Shown here: positions 35,558 through 44,644 of the stretch, one piece after another
Layout of the letters: every line of letters begins with the position of its first letter
Position numbering within the stretch: position 1 is the first letter of the stretch
DNA from: JAKASV01 sp963754845
GTDB lineage: Bacteria > Babelota > Babeliae > Babelales > Vermiphilaceae
Length of the DNA stretch: 64,000 nucleotides
Assembly: GCA_963754845.1 (NCBI GenBank)
Contig: CAVWHE010000004.1
Location: 1 to 64,000, forward strand
Direction: 5' to 3'
Translations under genes and position numbers: made by a program
The notes under the pieces: generated by a model
What the model was told of the DNA's origin: nothing
The model's input: the letters and a program-made list of their open reading frames with translations, nothing else
Databases searched by the model: none

Positions 35558-36979
35558 TTACGCGACTTTCTTTATGCCCTTGTAAATCCAGTATTCGTTT
35601 ATAATCGATGTTGACCCTGTCACGACAACAAGTCCGTTACGCTCGTCGACGCTTTTGTGTGCTATGTCGAAGGCCTCCCTGAAAGAAGCGCTTGCACGAG
35701 CCTTAATTTTCATGTCTTTGAGGTCGTTAGCTATCTTTTCAGGATCCCACGTTTGTGCGCCACGATCGCTTGGCATGCCAACTACGGGGCATATGATAAC
35801 CTGTCCAGATGTTTTTTTGAAAAAGTAACGCAAGGCCCTCATGAGTCCGTCGGCGGCGATACTTTTGTTGTTGCAACCGAGGATGACCGTCAGTCCTTTA
35901 AGCGGTCGTTGGTAATGAAGGAGGCGTATTCCCAGGAGCACGTTTTTGATGGCATCGAGGTTGCTCGCGTTGTCAAGTAAAAGGCTCGGCTTTTCTTTTT
36001 CAAGGTGCTGGAAACGGCCGGGGAGCGTGTTGCACGTTTCCCTCCAAAACTGGTCGATCGTTCTGCGAGGATTGAGCTCAGCTTGGCGCTTGGCCTCGAG
36101 CGTTGGCCGGCCGCGCTGTCCTTTTTGTTTTGTCAGGAGTGTGTTGGTTATGACGACGGCACCGGGGTTTGCAAAGGTGTTTACGTACGTATCGGCGATG
36201 CGTTCAGCAAGCGCTGCGCAGCGGCCATGAAGTTGTTCGTAAGGATAAGCAAGTTGGGCGAGTTTTCTGATGGGCATGGCCCACGTGCCGCCCCGCTGCT
36301 CGGCAAGCTCGAGCATGAATTGCAGATTTGATTTTCCCTGATCGGCCGATATAACGTGTGTTCCAGAGCCAACCGCCGAAAGCATTGCTCTAATGACTTC
36401 TTTGGGAACACTATCTTCCTTGGCCTGGTCTTGATCAATGGTGCGCGTTATTGCAACGATGAGGGGTTTGCATACGCTCATGAGCTCAACACAATCGTTG
36501 CTCATCGTCTCAAAAAGGGCGACGTCGACGTTATTTTTCACAAAATAGAATGCCGAGGCCATGATAAGAACCTCGGGGCTGCCAGCTTCAATGCCGAGTG
36601 ACTCGGCGGTGTTGATGACGTCGTTGGCAATTTCGGTGAATTCTTTATTTGAAATTGTTTCGTCGCCGATGGCGATGCGTTCGTTGTATGTCATGATGTG
36701 GGGAGCGTAGGAAATGCCGACCCTGAGGCCCTCTTCCTTGAGGAGTTTTCCTGTCAAGTGGGAGGTGATGCTTTTGCCATTGCTGCCCGCCACGACGATA
36801 ATTTTTAATTTTTGTGCGTTGCCACCGAGTGCCGCGTCAAGCTTTTTTATGCGTGCGACCTGATCCGCCACGGGAATCGACCAGTGTCGATCGAGGAACT
36901 CGACAACTTCGCCGTAATTTCTCTGCTGACGGAAAAGTATCTCCCCCTTGGTCACTGTTTGTTCACGTACCTCTTTCAT
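35558..36979 (-). CDS. folC: FolC-type Mur ligase (folylpolyglutamate/dihydrofolate synthase family)
   Basis: A 473-residue Mur-ligase-fold enzyme. The P-loop is VVAGSNGKSITSHLTGKLL, and the FolC Omega-type segment follows (GISYAPHIMTYNERIAI). The later FLDRHW and PGRFQHLEKEKPSLLLDNASN carry the C-terminal domain HN/DNA motif (DGAHNP in most FolC; LLDNASNLDA here). It adds glutamate to folates using ATP. ATG 36979 follows GGAG; longer in-frame readings upstream are Arg-rich and unlike the family. It is the first gene of an operon with the atp genes, 38 bp upstream. The DNASN variant leaves some doubt about the exact substrate. Confidence 0.8.
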   Translation of the reverse strand: MKEVREQTVTKGEILFRQQRNYGEVVEFLDRHWSIPVADQVARIKKLDAALGGNAQKLKIIVVAGSNGKSITSHLTGKLLKEEGLRVGISYAPHIMTYNERIAIGDETISNKEFTEIANDVINTAESLGIEAGSPEVLIMASAFYFVKNNVDVALFETMSNDCVELMSVCKPLIVAITRTIDQDQAKEDSVPKEVIRAMLSAVGSGTHVISADQGKSNLQFMLELAEQRGGTWAMPIRKLAQLAYPYEQLHGRCAALAERIADTYVNTFANPGAVVITNTLLTKQKGQRGRPTLEAKRQAELNPRRTIDQFWRETCNTLPGRFQHLEKEKPSLLLDNASNLDAIKNVLLGIRLLHYQRPLKGLTVILGCNNKSIAADGLMRALRYFFKKTSGQVIICPVVGMPSDRGAQTWDPEKIANDLKDMKIKARASASFREAFDIAHKSVDERNGLVVVTGSTSIINEYWIYKGIKKVA

Positions 36980-37372
36980 ACGTTCATCTCCATAGGTTAG
37001 CGATATCTTAAACAACCGCCTCACGCACAGGTTATACCGCCTCAGACGTCGCTCCAAGTATGCCGGAGGCCATCTCCTCAACCCGTACGTCGCGTATGTC
37101 CGTGCTCTTGCAACAGACAACCTCCTCATAGTGTCACGTGTTTTTGGAAAAATACTACGTGACATTGCCGCAAAGATACTGCATTTTACAAAAATGTCAA
37201 TTTCAGTAAATTATTATAGATTATGGTCGGGGAGACTCTTGTTACTTTCAGGATGCTCTGATTTTCCAAAGGAAATTGACCGGGGTTGTTGCATCGACGA
37301 GGTTTTTTATTTTTTGGTTATGGCGATGATTGACAATGTAAGCTACGGAGATGAAGGGCTGAGGAGGCGGCT
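36980..37372. other. 393-bp divergent region between folC and tsaC
   Basis: It contains the inverted repeat at 37132-37164 and an AT-rich stretch (37165-37230) suitable for promoters on either strand. No gene with a ribosome site is seen. Confidence 0.45.
37132..37164. repeat. Inverted repeat TGTCACGT-17-ACGTGACA
   Basis: Perfect 8-bp arms at 37132-37139 and 37157-37164, with a TTTTTGGAAAAA centre. It lies upstream of the folC-atp operon and of tsaC. The form suits an operator for a dimeric regulator; a hairpin is the alternative. Confidence 0.5.
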
Positions 37373-38011
37373 GTGAGGGCGCTTTCATGGGCGTCAAGCG
37401 AGGATATAACTTTGCTTGCTGGCATACTCGACGACGATGGAATAGTCCTGGGGACGTGCGATACTGTTGTGGGGCTCCTTGCGCGGACGTCTGCTGCTGC
37501 CGTTGCGGAGCTTGACGTACTCAAGGGTCGTATCGACAAGCCCTATATAATTCTCATCGGCTCGTCGGCCATGCTCGGCGATTTTACCGACACCATCCAC
37601 CCTGCGTGTGCAGCCCTTACGGCTTTGTGCTGGCCGGGTCCTCTCACGGTTATCGTAAAAGCACGGCCAACACTGGTACGGTCGATGCAGTCACCCGCTG
37701 GAACCGTCGCGCTGAGAGTTCCCAACCACGCTGGGCTGCAGCGTCTTTTGACCAAGGTTCCCGCGGTTTTTTCAACGAGTGCCAACACAGCCGGAAGGCA
37801 GGCTGCCCAACGTGTTATTGATGTAGAAGCAAGAATTGTCGCAGGTTGCCGTGCCATTATCACCGAGGGTTCCGATGACAGTGCTGACGGCGACGCCACG
37901 CCCTCGACAATCGTTGACTGTTCTGGTTGCCTTCCACGCCTTGTACGCGAAGGTTTGTACCCCGTGGGCGAACTTGCCGCACGCAGTGGTTTTAATGTAT
38001 CCAACGGTTAG
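37373..38011 (+). CDS. tsaC: L-threonylcarbamoyladenylate synthase (TsaC/Sua5 family)
   Basis: A 212-residue YrdC-domain protein that makes threonylcarbamoyl-AMP for the tRNA t6A37 modification. Motifs: GTCDTVVGLLA (GTDTVYGL in most), LKGRIDKPYIILI, CWPGPLTVIVKA, VALRVPNH, FSTSANTAG and PSTIVD. GTG start at 37373 after GAGGAGG. The length fits TsaC without the Sua5 C-terminal domain. It is followed 8 bp later by the ComEC-like gene. Confidence 0.93.
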   Translation: MRALSWASSEDITLLAGILDDDGIVLGTCDTVVGLLARTSAAAVAELDVLKGRIDKPYIILIGSSAMLGDFTDTIHPACAALTALCWPGPLTVIVKARPTLVRSMQSPAGTVALRVPNHAGLQRLLTKVPAVFSTSANTAGRQAAQRVIDVEARIVAGCRAIITEGSDDSADGDATPSTIVDCSGCLPRLVREGLYPVGELAARSGFNVSNG

Positions 38012-38019
38012 TTATTTTC

Positions 38020-39093
38020 ATGAAATGCGGAGTTTTAAAACGTCTTTACACGTGGTTTGTGCGCGGCGTGCAGCTTCAGCTTTACCTGACGCTCATGAGC
38101 GCACCTATCCTCGTGTACTGGGGATTGCCCATTTCTCTTGCCTCGCCTCTCGGGAATCTTCTCTTTCACCCTCTTCTGACGCTTTTCCTTTTTCTTTCTT
38201 CGTTGGTCTTTTTTTGTCACGTATTTCATATGCCCCACGGCGCTTTTACCTACGGCCTTGAAAAGACGAGCACGCTTTTTCACGTCCTTCTTGGGTATGG
38301 ACGAGGTGGTTGGCTCGTTGGCCTTCCACAGCCACCAACCTACCTTCTCGTTCTTTTGCCTTTGGTGACGGCATGTGTGTTTTGTTGCAAAAAAACGCGC
38401 AGCCTCTACCGAAGCATCGGCTGCCTTCTTATCCTCTCGTGTTCGTTCGGACTCATCCTGAAATATGCTCACATGGCTCCACCCATGATCGACCTCGCGT
38501 GCAATCGCGGAACCCTTCACATAATCTGTTCGGAAGGCAACGTTGTCATTATTGACACAGGTGTCCTTGGCCAGCGCTTGTCGGTGCGCTCATGGATCGA
38601 GTACACGTTGGCGCCAGCCATTATTCACGCAACGGGTTTGACAACGATTTCCTCCATCATCGTCATGCAACCAAGTCAGACGACGTTCGATGCGATTGCA
38701 GCGCTCTGCGGAGCCTGTTGTGTACAAACGGTATGTATGCCCTTGTGGCGCGGCACCATGTCGGCCGGGCAGCGTCGCTCGTATGCGCAACTCATGGCCG
38801 CCTTTGACGAGGGTGGGACAAAGTTCGTGCGCATACGCGATACTATGGCCTTCGACATCGGCTGTTGCCATATGGTCATCCTGGAACTTGAAGGGCGCGT
38901 GAAGAGCAAGGACATGGACTATAAAGCGCTGCGCGTTGAGGCTTCAATGGGAGATCGCACGATCGCATACTCCTCGTACAAGCATGAAAAAAAGATTGCA
39001 CACCGAACCCGTGGCGTTCGCACAATTCACAAGGGGGCCGGTACATCAGACGATGGTAATGGCGCCGTCGAACCTACGGTCGACGCCAGCTAG
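38020..39093 (+). CDS. Truncated ComEC/Rec2-like membrane protein
   Basis: A 357-residue protein. Residues 10-150 resemble the last part of the ComEC competence membrane domain (QLQLYLTLMSAPILVYWGL, LGNLLFHPLLTLFLFLSSL). Residues 155-300 resemble its metallo-beta-lactamase-like domain (GTLHIICSEGNVVIIDTGV), but the HxHxDH metal motif is not visible. ComEC normally has 600-800 residues and moves single-stranded DNA across the inner membrane. This one lacks the N-terminal OB domain and the first half of the channel. It could work with a separate partner, or be a remnant with another job. Confidence 0.6.
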   Translation: MKCGVLKRLYTWFVRGVQLQLYLTLMSAPILVYWGLPISLASPLGNLLFHPLLTLFLFLSSLVFFCHVFHMPHGAFTYGLEKTSTLFHVLLGYGRGGWLVGLPQPPTYLLVLLPLVTACVFCCKKTRSLYRSIGCLLILSCSFGLILKYAHMAPPMIDLACNRGTLHIICSEGNVVIIDTGVLGQRLSVRSWIEYTLAPAIIHATGLTTISSIIVMQPSQTTFDAIAALCGACCVQTVCMPLWRGTMSAGQRRSYAQLMAAFDEGGTKFVRIRDTMAFDIGCCHMVILELEGRVKSKDMDYKALRVEASMGDRTIAYSSYKHEKKIAHRTRGVRTIHKGAGTSDDGNGAVEPTVDAS

Positions 39094-39596
39094 ATGCCAG
39101 AAAAAGCGGCCCTCAAGGTCTCATAAATTTCGCCCACGTCAAACGAAATAACTTTCGTCCTGCCGACTATCGGCATGAAGTTTGTATCACCCGTCCAGCG
39201 AGGAATAACGTGTACGTGAAGATGAGAGGGTATACCAGCGCCGGCGGCTTTGCCAAGGTTGAGACCAACGTTAAGACCATCCGCCTTGAGAGAATTTTTT
39301 ATGACGTCTGTGCTGAGACTGATCACTTCGATAAGATCAACGCGCTCGGGTGGCGAAAGATGCGGCAGTGATCCGACGTGTGTTAGGGGCATGATAAGAA
39401 CGTGCCCGGCATTGTAGGGATACTTGTTGAGCATGACGACCGTGTGTTTAAAGCGCCTCACGATAAAGTACTTTTCATCGTCTTGGCGCGCGAACTGTTT
39501 GCAAAAAACGCAGGCGTCGGCCGAAGTTCGCTCGTCTTTGCCCTCGTGTACGTCACTCGAATAGTCGGCACGCCACGGAGCATACAAAATTTTCAT
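39090..39596 (-). CDS. HIT-family nucleotide hydrolase/transferase
   Basis: A 168-residue protein starting MKILYAPWRADYSSD, typical of the Ap4A phosphorylase-like HIT branch. Four early cysteine/histidine positions (CVFCKQF) may bind metal, and the catalytic triad is HLHVHVIPRW. The usual reaction is splitting dinucleoside polyphosphates or AMP derivatives. ATG 39596 after AAAGGA; longer in-frame starts lack homology. Its 3' end overlaps the ComEC-like gene by four bases, tail to tail. Confidence 0.88.
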   Translation of the reverse strand: MKILYAPWRADYSSDVHEGKDERTSADACVFCKQFARQDDEKYFIVRRFKHTVVMLNKYPYNAGHVLIMPLTHVGSLPHLSPPERVDLIEVISLSTDVIKNSLKADGLNVGLNLGKAAGAGIPSHLHVHVIPRWTGDTNFMPIVGRTKVISFDVGEIYETLRAAFSGI

Positions 39597-39697
39597 AGCT
39601 GTTCCTTTCGTTAACAAAAAATAAGCTAACACATGTTTTTTTGCTTTGCCACCAATCCATTCGCTGCGTGCACGCCACAATCGCGTCGAAAAAACGG

Positions 39698-39726
39698 TTG
39701 ACAATTAATGTCCGATGATTTACAAA
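39698..39726 (+). promoter_or_regulatory. Sigma-70-like promoter TTGACA-17-TACAAA
   Basis: A consensus -35 TTGACA at 39698-39703, a 17-bp spacer and TACAAA at 39721-39726. It would give the exported propeller gene at 39836 a leader of about 100 nt. Confidence 0.7.
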
Positions 39727-39835
39727 TCGGGTGTGGAGAGTCGTTGTATTCTTGGGAGAGGGTGGCCTATGTAGGTGCGGGTGATCGTCCGGTTCTCGGT
39801 GCTGTGTGTCTGCATTTTTTGAAAAAAGGGCTCCT

Positions 39836-41287
39836 ATGCGTGTAGTGAATTGCTTCTTCGTTCTTTGCTGCGCTGTGTTAATTGTCTCTGTGGGTGTTTC
39901 CGGTCAGCAGGTGTGTCCGTGCCTTCATAGTGGCGCCACATCGTGCTCGTGCATGCGTCCTGATACCCTCTTTAAAACTGACGAAAAGGTCCATGGGGCA
40001 CCGGTGCTCTCGGTGGCATGGTTGTGCGATGGTTGTATGATTACACCATCTTTCGGTGGTGCCTATGCCGCCGTTGGCGGGTATTCGGCGATGTCCGATG
40101 GTGGTTCTGTTGATGTAAGGGTCTATACATTCAATGCACTCAGTGGCCGGCTTGGCGATATAGATTCAGCCGTCGCATCCCATGGCAACGTCGTTACCTC
40201 CGTTTCCTGGTGCTGCATCCCCGACCACGGTGCCTATCTTGCCGTAGGAGGTTATCCTGAGGGCTCAACAGGCCAAGGTTTCTGTGTGCGTGTGTACCAT
40301 TTTGACGGCCAGCTTCTTAATTTTGTCGCCGGCTTTGCCCACGGGGCTCCCGTGCACGCCGTTTCATGGCTCTGTAATGCCTGCGCCGGCCGATACTTTC
40401 TAGCCATCGGTGGGGACGCGGGTCTTGATGGCAAAGAAATTCGCATGCTTGAATTTACGCCAGAGACACCGGAAGTTTCCGGCTCCCTTAAACAAACCGA
40501 CAGTGCGATACACGGAGCGCCTATTTACGCACTCGATTTTTGTTGCCGTGAAGGGGCTCTTCCTCTCCTTGCCGCCGGTGGCGCGCCAGAAGGCGAGCGA
40601 GGTCATTGTAACATTCGCATTTACACAACATTCTGCGACGGTGGCTTCATCTCGGAGTTAACGAATGCTCGGTACAGTGGTAGCACGGTCTATGCGCTTA
40701 CATGGTGCTGCGAGCCAAACCGTTGTCCACGTTCTGCCTCACTTGCGGTGAGTGGATCGTCGGAAGGCGACAGGAACGCTGGTATCAACGTGCGTCTTTA
40801 CTGTCTTAACCCACGTACCTGCCGCTTGAATGAATGCGTCGGTTATGCGCTGCCTGAGTTCAAGGGGTTTGCAGTTGCGTGGAATCCTCTCTGCAACTGT
40901 ACCCACGTTACTGTCGGCGGGGCCTGCGGTCCCGAGGGAGGTTTCCCCGATAATATTCTAGTTTTGAAAGTCTGTGCGGGGGGAGAGTCGCGAGCTCAGC
41001 GTCTGGAGCGTGTCACAGGTGTCCGATTTGACGAAAATATTACCTCGCTTTCGTGGTGTCACGTGGGCGGATGCATGTATCTTCTTGTTGGTTCGGAAAA
41101 TGCACGATTCGCTGATATGCACGGGCGGGATGGAATGCAGAGTCGCGAGTGTAAGATAGGTCCTGATATAGCGGTGTATAAAGGCCTTTTCTGCGTTCCT
41201 GGCAACGAGCCGTTGCCGCCGATGTGCGCTCCCACTGGTTGTTTTGATCCCGTTTGCTCCGCAAAAGCCCATCCTGCGCTGCAATGA
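39836..41287 (+). CDS. Exported cysteine-rich beta-propeller-like protein 1
   Basis: A 483-residue protein with a signal peptide (MRVVNCFFVLCCAVLIVSVGVSG). Seven repeats of about 55-65 residues follow, each with HGAPVxSVxWLC, then a YLAVGGYPEG strand and a VRVYxF strand, as in WD40-like propellers: HGAPVLSVAWLC, HGNVVTSVSWCC, HGAPVHAVSWLC, HGAPIYALDFCC, GSTVYALTWCC, FKGFAVAWNPLC and ENITSLSWCHV. Paired cysteines after each tryptophan suggest disulfides, consistent with export. The seven-bladed propeller is an inference. It is paralogous to the gene at 41566. Confidence 0.82.
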   Translation: MRVVNCFFVLCCAVLIVSVGVSGQQVCPCLHSGATSCSCMRPDTLFKTDEKVHGAPVLSVAWLCDGCMITPSFGGAYAAVGGYSAMSDGGSVDVRVYTFNALSGRLGDIDSAVASHGNVVTSVSWCCIPDHGAYLAVGGYPEGSTGQGFCVRVYHFDGQLLNFVAGFAHGAPVHAVSWLCNACAGRYFLAIGGDAGLDGKEIRMLEFTPETPEVSGSLKQTDSAIHGAPIYALDFCCREGALPLLAAGGAPEGERGHCNIRIYTTFCDGGFISELTNARYSGSTVYALTWCCEPNRCPRSASLAVSGSSEGDRNAGINVRLYCLNPRTCRLNECVGYALPEFKGFAVAWNPLCNCTHVTVGGACGPEGGFPDNILVLKVCAGGESRAQRLERVTGVRFDENITSLSWCHVGGCMYLLVGSENARFADMHGRDGMQSRECKIGPDIAVYKGLFCVPGNEPLPPMCAPTGCFDPVCSAKAHPALQ

Positions 41288-41565
41288 TGCTGATGATGGT
41301 GATGTCGACGGTCCTTAGTCAACGAGGGTTATGGACCCGGAGGTGGTTTTACAGGAGGGGTTGTGGGTATGTAAAGCTGCGTATGCTCACGAGGCGAGCT
41401 GGTCGTGCAATCAAGATGAGCTTACGGCAACAGGTGCTTCCTTGTGGCGAGGGTAGTGTTGTAAGGTTTTTCGAAGTATATCGTGCATGCGAGGGTGGAG
41501 AGTACGGGCTCAGAACGCTTGTACGGTCGCTTGCCGATCAGTTGTGTTGTCCTTAGGAGTTAATA

Positions 41566-43095
41566 ATGAACAAGAGCTATATTATTCGGACAGTACTTTT
41601 AGCGCTGTGTGTTCCTGCTCTGAGGGCTGAGGTAGGAATGGGCCACCATGATGGCTGTGCAACCTGCCCTCCTCCTTCTCAAAGCAAGAGTTTTTTCCTT
41701 GCTGACTTCCAGCAACATGCAGCGCCGGTTCTTTCAGTTTCATGGATGTGCCATTGCAACGGCAGCGTTTATGCAGCCATCGGTGGCTATTCAGCCGAGA
41801 GTCATAATGGGCTCATCGACATAAGAGTCTTCAAACTTAATCATGCCGGAAAGCTCGAGGAGATTCAGAAAGCTCGCACGAGTTTCGGCAATTACGTCTT
41901 GTCGTTGGCATGGTGCTGTGCGCCGCGATGCGTTTTTGAGGAGGAGAACGTTATAGGGTACCTTGCCGTTGGTGGTTATCCAACGAACAGGTGCATGCCG
42001 GTTGATTCGATCCGTGAAGATGATGGTGAGCAGGGTGAGGTAAGCGTCAAGGTGTACAAACTGACCACCGATGGCACGCTTGAAGAAGTAGCTTCGTTTG
42101 CACATGGCGCTACTGTTCGTGCCGTTGCGTGGCTTTGTGATTGCCGTCAGAAAGAGGGTGGTCGCGACGGTGGTCCAGTCTGCGGTGAGTATGGTCCTAA
42201 GAAATTCCTCCTTGGCATTGGCGGAGATGCGGGCTTCGGACGCAAGGAAATCCGCATGCTCGAGTTTGTGCTGGGAGAGGATAGCAGCGACGAGGCGAAG
42301 CTTTTCTGTGTTGACAGTGCCATCCACGGAGCATCAATTTATACGCTCGATTTTTGTCAGGGCAAGGGGCATACGCCGTTACTTGTAGCCGCAGGAAAAC
42401 TCTCCACCATCGACAAAAAGAACGTTCGTGTTTATGGTGCGTGCTGCAAGACGGGTGCCATAGTTGAGCTAACGAACGCCGACATCTTGACGGACAGCAC
42501 GATTTACACGGCAAAATGGTGTTGTCTGCCAGGGGCGCGCCCATCTCGTCTCTACGTGGCATTTGGCGGTGGCGTTGCTATTCAAGGTACTCCCTCAAAT
42601 GTTGCAGTCTGTCTCCTCAACCCACGAAGCCTCGAACTTAAGCCAATCGTCTCCGCTCTGCAGCCCACCAAGGTCTTTGCTCTTGACTGGAACCCAATGT
42701 GTGCATGCAGCCAGCTGACTGTCGGAAGTGCATGTGACGAAAACGCCACTACAAACATTACTGAATATGCTCTAGTCACTGTGCCGCAGGTGATGCTTTC
42801 TACTATTGCGTCGACGAAGTTCGATGACAACATAACGTCGCTTGCATGGTGCAAAGATAAGAACTGCGCATACTTGCTTGTCGGCTCTGAAAAGGATCGT
42901 CCAAATGAAAACGCTGAAGAATCGTGCGGCAGCGAGAATCCAGAGATAGCCTTGTACCGTGCATCGTTCTGTACAGAGGGTGGTCACGAGCCAACAATAA
43001 CCCCAATTTGTGCCCGTGATCTTGGTGCAAGTATAACGCGCGGTGTTTGCGAACCATCGGCTGCGTCAAAGGCAACGAAAGAGTGCAAAAAATAA
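41566..43095 (+). CDS. Exported cysteine-rich beta-propeller-like protein 2
   Basis: A 509-residue paralogue of the 39836 protein. Signal peptide MNKSYIIRTVLLALCVPALRAE. The same seven repeats occur: APVLSVSWMCHC, NYVLSLAWCC, ATVRAVAWLCDC, ASIYTLDFCQ, STIYTAKWCC, VFALDWNPMCAC and DNITSLAWCKD, with AIGGY/AVGGY strands. Insertions are longer in blades 2 and 3. It ends SKATKECKK and is followed by a strong terminator. TAGGAG lies six bases before the ATG. The binding partner is unknown. Confidence 0.82.
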   Translation: MNKSYIIRTVLLALCVPALRAEVGMGHHDGCATCPPPSQSKSFFLADFQQHAAPVLSVSWMCHCNGSVYAAIGGYSAESHNGLIDIRVFKLNHAGKLEEIQKARTSFGNYVLSLAWCCAPRCVFEEENVIGYLAVGGYPTNRCMPVDSIREDDGEQGEVSVKVYKLTTDGTLEEVASFAHGATVRAVAWLCDCRQKEGGRDGGPVCGEYGPKKFLLGIGGDAGFGRKEIRMLEFVLGEDSSDEAKLFCVDSAIHGASIYTLDFCQGKGHTPLLVAAGKLSTIDKKNVRVYGACCKTGAIVELTNADILTDSTIYTAKWCCLPGARPSRLYVAFGGGVAIQGTPSNVAVCLLNPRSLELKPIVSALQPTKVFALDWNPMCACSQLTVGSACDENATTNITEYALVTVPQVMLSTIASTKFDDNITSLAWCKDKNCAYLLVGSEKDRPNENAEESCGSENPEIALYRASFCTEGGHEPTITPICARDLGASITRGVCEPSAASKATKECKK

Positions 43096-43123
43096 GAAGG
43101 GAAATGTTCAAACAAGGAACGAA

Positions 43124-43156
43124 CCGGGCGAGGCTTTGTGCCTCGCCCGGTTTTTT
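43124..43156 (+). terminator. Rho-independent terminator
   Basis: CCGGGCGAGGC (43124-43134), loop TTTGT, GCCTCGCCCGG (43140-43150), then six T. It lies 29 bp after the second propeller gene. A textbook 11-bp stem. Confidence 0.93.
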
Positions 43157-43191
43157 AGGGACATAGCGAGCTCGTGGAGAACTTCCTTTAC

Positions 43192-43725
43192 TTAGGCAAT
43201 GAAGGCTCGGCGGCACATGTAACGTGTTTTGTTATAAATACCATCGTAAACTTCCACGACACCACCAAGATCGGCACGCTTTATCCGGTGCCATCCGTTG
43301 GAGAGGTGCATGTCGCCCACGGCGGCATTGCCGACGGCACGCAATCCTTGGTCAAGCTCATCGCAGAAAATTCCGGCTCGTGCCTCGAGGCCTTCGAAAA
43401 AACCGCGACCTCCCGTTCTCTGTTGGGCCTCTGTTTGTGCCTGTCTACGCCTCAGAAGCATAAGTGCTCGCTGACATATGATATCGCTGCATACGCCGCC
43501 GCCGGCGATGGCGAGGCCTCCCACTATGCGTACAAATCCCGAGCACAGTTTAAAATGGTAGAGTTTCAACACACCGCTTGCCGCAATGCCTATGCCTACA
43601 AGACCAACTCCCTTACGGATTGTTTCGCCGCTCCATCGTACGGCAGCTGTCTCGTGAAAACCTGCAAGAAGAGCACAAAGACTTGCGGTCATAACGATTG
43701 ACTGTGTTCTGGCACGGAATATCAT
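43192..43725 (-). CDS. Exported/membrane protein of unknown function
   Basis: A 177-residue protein with a signal-like N terminus (TQSIVMTASLCALLAGFHETAA), two further glycine-rich hydrophobic stretches (GVGLVGIGIAASGVLKLY, FVRIVGGLAIAGGGVCSD), then a soluble C-terminal half (RRRQAQTEAQQRTGG, VVEVYDGIYNKTRYM). I recognise no family. It converges with the propeller operon. Confidence 0.6.
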   Translation of the reverse strand: MIFRARTQSIVMTASLCALLAGFHETAAVRWSGETIRKGVGLVGIGIAASGVLKLYHFKLCSGFVRIVGGLAIAGGGVCSDIICQRALMLLRRRQAQTEAQQRTGGRGFFEGLEARAGIFCDELDQGLRAVGNAAVGDMHLSNGWHRIKRADLGGVVEVYDGIYNKTRYMCRRAFIA

Positions 43726-44052
43726 GAATCAACTCCTTGGCTTTGATTATACCACGTCACTGCACACTGATTACTCTTTTGCGTTCCCCCCACCTTGAGA
43801 CCATGGTGGCGATTTTTGTAACGTGTAAACAACATCAACATAATACTTAGTTTGCTGAAAGACAATTGCTGGCCGGATAGGTAGAATCATGGCGGTCGAA
43901 GGAAGGCGAACTGTTCGTGAGGGGAAAATATGAGCTTTGTACCATACAAAGTGGTCGCCGATATCATGGGCTTTTTTCTTACTCGCATATTCTGATAGAA
44001 TACACTACAGGTAGTCCGAAGAATGTCTATTTTTGTACCATAGGAGCCGTTC
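43726..44052 (+). other. 327-bp intergenic region with extended -10 promoter
   Basis: It separates a divergent gene pair. TG-A-TAGAAT (TAGAAT at 43996-44001) is an extended -10 element that would start transcription near 44008, giving a leader of about 45 nt for the exported gene at 44053. GGAGCC lies before its GTG. No other gene is seen. Confidence 0.5.
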
Positions 44053-44628
44053 GTGAAGAAAAACATGTCGCTGCTGAGCCTCTTGGCTCTTAGTTTGTGT
44101 GCATTGGCAACGGGCATGCAGGCCATGGATCGATCATCGTGGGGACGTTCGCCGGCAGTAGCAGTTGTTACGTATCCTTACCGCGTGTGCCACTCTCTGG
44201 CTGACAGGGTTGAACAATCGCCAGCTGTTCGATGGTGGGACGGTATCATGAGCAAGAAGCTCATGTCATGTGCAGAATATGCTGCCGGAGCAGGGCTTGC
44301 CTATACCTTCAGATCGCGTATCAGAAATTGGAATTTCCTCACTAAGGCTGCCGCTGGCGTTGTTGCAGCCAACGTTATCATGCCAAGTAGGATCAAGAGG
44401 TTTGCTGCGCGTATCCCCCTTGTACGTCGTGCGATTTTTTACAATTCCGCCAACGCTTTTGACAATGCTGTTGCAGGTTTGGCTGGCATGCGGCGGACCC
44501 TCCTGGAGCAGCCAGTCGAGCATGAACTGAATGTGAGGCATGCCGGGCGTCGCCTTGATAATGAAGAACCAGCCGCCGAACCAGCCGTTAATGAAGAACC
44601 AGCCGTCGAACCAGCCGTTAATGTTTGA
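44053..44628 (+). CDS. Small exported protein of unknown function
   Basis: A 191-residue protein with a classic signal peptide (MKKNMSLLSLLALSLCALATGMQAM). A middle part has amphipathic or membrane-like segments (AEYAAGAGLAYTFRSRIRNW, AAAGVVAANVIM), and the acidic C-terminal end repeats NEEPAxEPAV. GTG start. No family is recognised. Its layout of signal, basic helical part and hydrophobic helix recalls the small proteins at 55412-57547. A bidirectional terminator follows. Confidence 0.68.
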   Translation: MKKNMSLLSLLALSLCALATGMQAMDRSSWGRSPAVAVVTYPYRVCHSLADRVEQSPAVRWWDGIMSKKLMSCAEYAAGAGLAYTFRSRIRNWNFLTKAAAGVVAANVIMPSRIKRFAARIPLVRRAIFYNSANAFDNAVAGLAGMRRTLLEQPVEHELNVRHAGRRLDNEEPAAEPAVNEEPAVEPAVNV

Positions 44629-44644
44629 TCTCTGATTTATGCCC

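Noticed and set aside
36980..37165. N-terminal extension of folC
   Set aside because: The 62 extra residues are Arg-rich and without homology; ATG 36979 has a GGAG site and opens the family match.
41254..41556. Plus-strand 100-codon frame between the two propeller genes
   Set aside because: It begins inside the first propeller gene in another frame, has no ribosome site and only weak coding character.
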